Shown in pieces: positions 62,701 to 64,000 of a stretch of 64,000 bases of DNA. Source of the DNA: Paenibacillus daejeonensis DSM 15491. GTDB lineage: Bacteria > Bacillota > Bacilli > Paenibacillales > Paenibacillaceae. A program made the position numbers and the translations under genes. Each line of letters begins with the position of its first letter. Position 1 is the first letter of the stretch. The notes under the pieces are model-generated. The model made no database searches and was not told the origin of the DNA. It saw only the letters and a list, made by a program, of their open reading frames with translations. The stretch lies in assembly GCF_000378385.1 (NCBI RefSeq), contig NZ_KB899666.1, forward strand, positions 186,001 to 250,000, in the 5' to 3' direction.

Positions 62701-64000
62701 ATGAGCGCTTTGGGCGCGACCGTCGCCTGACCGGCGAACGGTACGCCTACTGCAAACTGCTGCTGCTGGGTAATCTCGTGCAGCATCGCCTGATAAGCGG
62801 ACAGCAGCACCATGAACGGACTGCATCTGGAGGCGGCAGCTGCCTTTCTCACCTTCTTCAGCCATTGCTCGTCAGTGGTATGCGTAATCCGCTCGCCCCG
62901 ACCGGCATGTGCCTCCGCCATCACATCCTTGGTTGGCAGCGCGAGCTCGTGATCACAGCCCGCCAGGTAGTCCTCCCAGAACTGAAGGACCTCCTGCTTG
63001 TCCAGCTTGCCGACTAGCGCCTCGTGGTTATGAAGAAACTCCCGGTAGCTGACGACCTCGCCCAGGCTCGGCGATGTACCAGTCCGGAATGAGTTATAAG
63101 CTTCAATCAATTCCTCGCAGAACAAGGAAAGCGACCAGCCGTCTGCGATGAAGTGATGCGCCACCACCAGCAGCTTGCTCTTGCGGGTGTCCTGTTCATT
63201 GCGGAGCAGGAATATCCGGTAGAGCAGCCCATTCACATAGTCAAAAGAATACTTGGTTAAGCCGGACAGCACCTCGGCCTCCGACGATTCCTGAACGGGA
63301 ATGACCGATACGCCCGTCTCGAGGGATGGATTCGGCACCAGCTTCGACATGTCACTGGAGAAGGTATACCGGAGAATCTCATGCCTCGAAGCCATCAGCT
63401 CCGCGGCCTTGTTCAGGTCGCCGGTATTCAGTTCGCCTTCGATTTGCAGCAGGATGCATTGATGAAAGGCGCTTGTGCCCTGATTCATCATTTCGGACGC
63501 AATCATCTTCTGCTGCTCCAGGGTCAGCTCAATCTCTTTTTTTTTAGCGAGTACAGCAGGCTCTTCATTCTTGGCAAAGAACACATGCTTCATGGCGAGG
63601 CAGGAATCTTTCACACCCTTGATGATCCGGTCCATGTCCTCGTCCGTATGACTCGCAGACAAGAAGCAGTTGCGGCCTTCCCAGATATAGATGCCCTTAT
63701 CGAGCAGGTGATAATAGAACATCTCCATGTTCCCTTTGAGCACAAAGCGGAACAGCGAGCCGCAATAGACAATCTCGGCAGGGACGTTCTCTTCTTGGAA
63801 GAAAGCATTCAGCTCATCCGCCAGGCGCTTCGTTCGCTGATTAATGAGCGGGTAGATCGTGTCTGCCTCTTCTCTGATCTTCAGCAGCACCGCTCTGGCC
63901 GCCGCCATCGCAAGCGGATGATGACAGAAGGTACCACCGGCAAACGTTCGTTTGTCTTCATAAGGCGGAACGGAATCATCACCATACTGCCAGACGCCGC
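53730..64000 (-). CDS. NRPS1 (partial): aminotransferase end, C-(A remnant)-T, C-A-T, C-A-T-E
   Basis: The frame is open to the right window edge, so the 5' end is missing. By nucleotide position: 64000-63600 is the end of a class III aminotransferase (FAGGTFCHHPLAMAAAR); C near 63160 (AHHFIADGW); an adenylation remnant of about 170 residues at 62280-61750 lacking the core ATP motifs; T near 61620 (LGMNSLKLL). Then C near 61050 (FHHIVFDG), A near 59500 with residues D-I-W-E-I-T-A-D-D (unassigned), T near 58440, C near 57860, A near 56310 reading D-F-W-N-I-G-M-V-H (Thr), T near 55255 (LGGDSIKA) and E near 54700 (LHHLVVDGVSW). The acidic C-terminal tail fits a docking segment to NRPS2. Aminotransferase-then-C order recalls MycA/ItuA of the iturin group. 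Confidence 0.92.
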   Translation of the reverse strand, partial: GVWQYGDDSVPPYEDKRTFAGGTFCHHPLAMAAARAVLLKIREEADTIYPLINQRTKRLADELNAFFQEENVPAEIVYCGSLFRFVLKGNMEMFYYHLLDKGIYIWEGRNCFLSASHTDEDMDRIIKGVKDSCLAMKHVFFAKNEEPAVLAKKKEIELTLEQQKMIASEMMNQGTSAFHQCILLQIEGELNTGDLNKAAELMASRHEILRYTFSSDMSKLVPNPSLETGVSVIPVQESSEAEVLSGLTKYSFDYVNGLLYRIFLLRNEQDTRKSKLLVVAHHFIADGWSLSLFCEELIEAYNSFRTGTSPSLGEVVSYREFLHNHEALVGKLDKQEVLQFWEDYLAGCDHELALPTKDVMAEAHAGRGERITHTTDEQWLKKVRKAAAASRCSPFMVLLSAYQAMLHEITQQQQFAVGVPFAGQATVAPKALIGNCVSILPVVAHVNERATLATLAAYNRERFKQLDGIHNVALDAVDHEGSIVHPRMNVMFNMDRMPQTKSFVGTTMSLQPVEVESSMYDLFFNIIELDGKAVFDIDYNSDMLARPTVVRWLDLYLDIVSQWCAQPEQQLDELQMFVSSDVFAAEQAMTHVELNELEAKLGLKRADYGITDDRVYGLILNKQGRPVPTDQYGYLYIGRNRMENFHTGWAARVTHDARLELLGPEEHCFVRDGKWYSLWLIAGVVQESPAVQDARVSLDEASGDLSAYVVPAAEGLTANDLVEWCLPRMPLHMLPKQFYAVADLASEQAQELTYQADEMTATEKTVFGMISTLLGFDAFGKQDNIISLGMNSLKLLQLLSNVQAEYNGIRVPITEVADALTVSGIAAIVDGLLQEGQTQLASIPKMPDHQAFYETSAAQKRMYALNQMQPDTLGYNMPSIVKVEGKFDPDRFQAAVSGVVQRHENLRTRFLEADGDIVQIVTDLTDVQVELSDRTGELNEEELVAMLKAEYIKPFRLNEAPLLRVSVIQYEAQRYMVFMDFHHIVFDGASSLVFAREVMALYDGMELPQLPVQYKDFVMWHKERLASEEMQQQELFWKQQLEASPPGSSVPLDHVRPEHRTCAGKLRRQVVSPELKHAILELCKEQGTTSYSFFLSALQAMLSMYTMQKDLIVGTLVEGRHHYELEPLIGMFVNTLPIRTTVDQQQSFADFMQTVQRQAMQAFANSEVPFDRIVDLSGAKHEKGRNPLFDLLFSYQDFGAFKLPGEDTTFQYEELWTEDCKFDIEFEVVDSGEQFELIVQYASELYEESTIDRMIQHYMTLISSIVTDGSRKLAELDMVTAEEKQQILTQFNSPHTVYEEGQTIVDVFERWAATKPDQTALLFERERISYLALNSRANQMARLLLSKGLQQEDVVGIMMHRSPNMLRSIMGIWKAGGAYLPLDVDHPLERRLNVLEEAGVKVVLTDSAHVEPDFRARFEGTILCLDELESQWSNWQEDNVGTAIDAYQLAYILFTSGSTGKPKGVMIEHAGMLNHIWAERDLLGLDDSLVFAQNANHCFDISVWQMVGALVLGGTTAIYSNELVRQPQRFIDQVVQDGVTLLEVVPSYMTVMLEDAEDGRTEYRSLKHLIITGEMVKPHLLEKWFAVYPDIAIVNAYGPAEASDDVTQYVADSMPEKLTNVPIGKPLANVRIYILDAEGRLCPVGVAGELCVAGISVGRGYVNQLEKTRQSFLLDPYAEPSSIKGHNRMYRTGDLARWKPDGNIEYLGRMDEQVKIRGHRIELGEIESVLRAQPGVRDAAVIAREDEAGDPYICAYVVPAAEGTTFDVDQSRIQLRRELPDYMMPSYFVTLEQLPVTSNGKLDRRALPEPERQGGGKTVGPRNDTEAYIIVAFSEVLGLDRDAISVHDSFFDLGGHSLRAIRAINLIESYTGVRLPLRTVFEHPTAEALSRMIVSEPEQAYEPIPQAPIRDRYPMSSAQKRLFVIHEMDKTSTVYNMPGMIEMHGEVDLPRITQAFQQLVNRHESLRTSFHMHEGEPVQRIHAAVTVTVDYEKTVVQEADGQVPNKQTADELLADFVQPFNVQEAPLMRIKVVKTGESRSLVLFDMHHLVSDGMTINLITKEFSQLYNGEELEQPVIQYKDYSEWLRTQDLSEEKNYWLSQFEGELPVLDLPLDYPRPQLQSFAGAAVTWQLDAALREQVQELCRVTGATEYMVLLSGLMVLLGKYSRQEDIIVGSPVSGRLHHDTEQMVGMFVNTLAMRGKPEADKAYTDFLNEIKETSLKAYEYQAYPFEDIIEQLQVRRDLSRNPLFDVMLVLQNQEEEALSAQGLAFGDIEADLRTAKFDLTINVTASPSGYELQWEYGRDLFKEATVERMAAHFEQLLQAVTEAPEQKLGELEVVTAAEKQLLLHDFHEAPASYPEQATIKELFEAQVRRTPQQIAATCEGEQWTYAELNRKANYIARQLLELKGEGETVVGLLLERNLHLLAGILGVVKAGCAYLPMDPDAPEDRIAYMLQDSGARVLLAGGDTGENALPNLAFDGTKLTIEALLEQLETADSASYAVNPEVPMQPQDALYMIYTSGTTGQPKGTMIEHRNVVRLMVNDRMPFDFSADDVWSLFHSYNFDFSVWEMYGALLYGGKVVVIPKAATRDSYAFLGILRKERVTVLNQVPSSFYELMHAELAGEGEPLHVRYLIFGGEALHVSKLKAWHEKYPEMAIVNMYGITETTVHVTHKRIGAEDIQRGISNIGQAIPTLKLYILNGDQLCGIGMPGELCIAGAGVARGYVNRAELTQAKFVDNPYVPGERMYRSGDLARWLPDGNVEYIGRIDDQVKIRGYRIELKEIEKVLMKQPGVQDAAVIVRKDGAGDSYLSAYVVGKENEADLDLESLKAGIGEDLPDYMVPGSIMVLAKLPITSNGKLDRRALPEPVYTSGEAYVAPRDEREQLLADVFAQVLGMEQVGIDDNFFELGGDSIKAIRVISKLREAGYELTVKDLMLERTIRWIAVKVEEAVEGVTKYPQEEVTGEVLLTPIQQEFYDWQLAKPEHYNQTMLLTSTAALSSEHLRQALAEVVKHHDMLRAVYTAERGQVLLSSEESKGFEFVECHLENLEREQDVRQAVEEEANRLQESISLSDGPLLKVGLFKIMNGDLLLLCLHHLVVDGVSWRIILEDLETAYEQAMRKEEIVLPAKTASYQQWAQALQEYARSEELERELRYWQDVSTTAQAAAEQQSSDTASAASYHTVDMELDSATTNKLLFEANTAYHTEINDLLLTALVRTLEPWTSAQGVTIDLEGHGRESIHRPLDIDRTVGWFTSIFPVHLPVVADMEQHICTIKEQLRKVPNRGMGYGVIKHFREDALPELHPTYCFNYLGQLDNESGSRLLGLSDWSAGESMAKDNQHPNALTINASIVQEKLVLEITYDMSRYTAEQISDFSKRFRAVAASIADHCTSKETSSLTASDFGDLELELDEFDEIMKNYS

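Overview
The window reads as a chromosome segment of a Paenibacillus-type bacterium (low-to-mid GC Bacillota). The basis is the strong AGGAGG-type ribosome binding sites, the yerC/cbiX/dgkB/rlmCD housekeeping block, LplB/LplC-type sugar permeases, a Cache/AraC (YesN-like) regulator and large multimodular NRPS genes. No rRNA, tRNA or CRISPR array was seen.

Layout. (1) 1-5300: accessory island. The end of an IS21-family element (istB 3' end plus four spaced terminal repeats) abuts a series of minus-strand genes, each followed directly at its 3' end by a long imperfect palindrome of one structural family (copies A 426-525, B 2359-2553, C 3464-3628). The genes are an AIPR-family phage-resistance protein, an AbiJ_NTD4/HEPN-like abortive-infection protein and a frameshifted YaaC-like gene preceded by two small coupled ORFs. 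Gene-plus-palindrome units resemble integron cassettes with attC sites, but no integrase is visible. (2) 5349-9406: rlmCD, then yerC-cbiX-dgkB as a tight operon. (3) 9580-12177: sigma-factor-like protein, lipoprotein and secreted C39-like peptidase. (4) 12517-17320: D-glucosaminate-type catabolic operon (amidohydrolase, DgaE, DgaF, KdgK, GntR), with a 12-bp palindrome upstream as probable operator. (5) 17812-20592: membrane-anchored AraC regulator and, convergent to it, an unlisted 45-codon basic/hydrophobic small ORF with features of a type I toxin. (6) 20833-30624: alpha-mannoside locus (GH130, GH38, ABC importer, GH125). (7) 30625-32941: repeat-rich spacer with one low-complexity protein. 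(8) 32942-64000: an NRPS operon on the minus strand. NRPS1 (5' end outside the window) has an aminotransferase tail, a module whose adenylation domain is only a remnant, and two full modules. NRPS2 has two modules; an ABC exporter follows; NRPS3 has three modules ending in a condensation-like domain. No thioesterase is visible.

How the parts work together. Read by eye, the adenylation codes give unknown - D-Thr - Val - D-unknown - Gly-like - Val - Thr, behind an amino-acyl starter made or modified by the aminotransferase. E domains end NRPS1 and NRPS2, and the following subunits open with condensation domains of the type that accepts D-residues. A second repeat family (four copies, near 7.0, 17.7, 32.8 and 44.1 kb) has a conserved internal loop between covarying stems. 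Three copies sit directly downstream of minus-strand stop codons, two of them in the NRPS operon.
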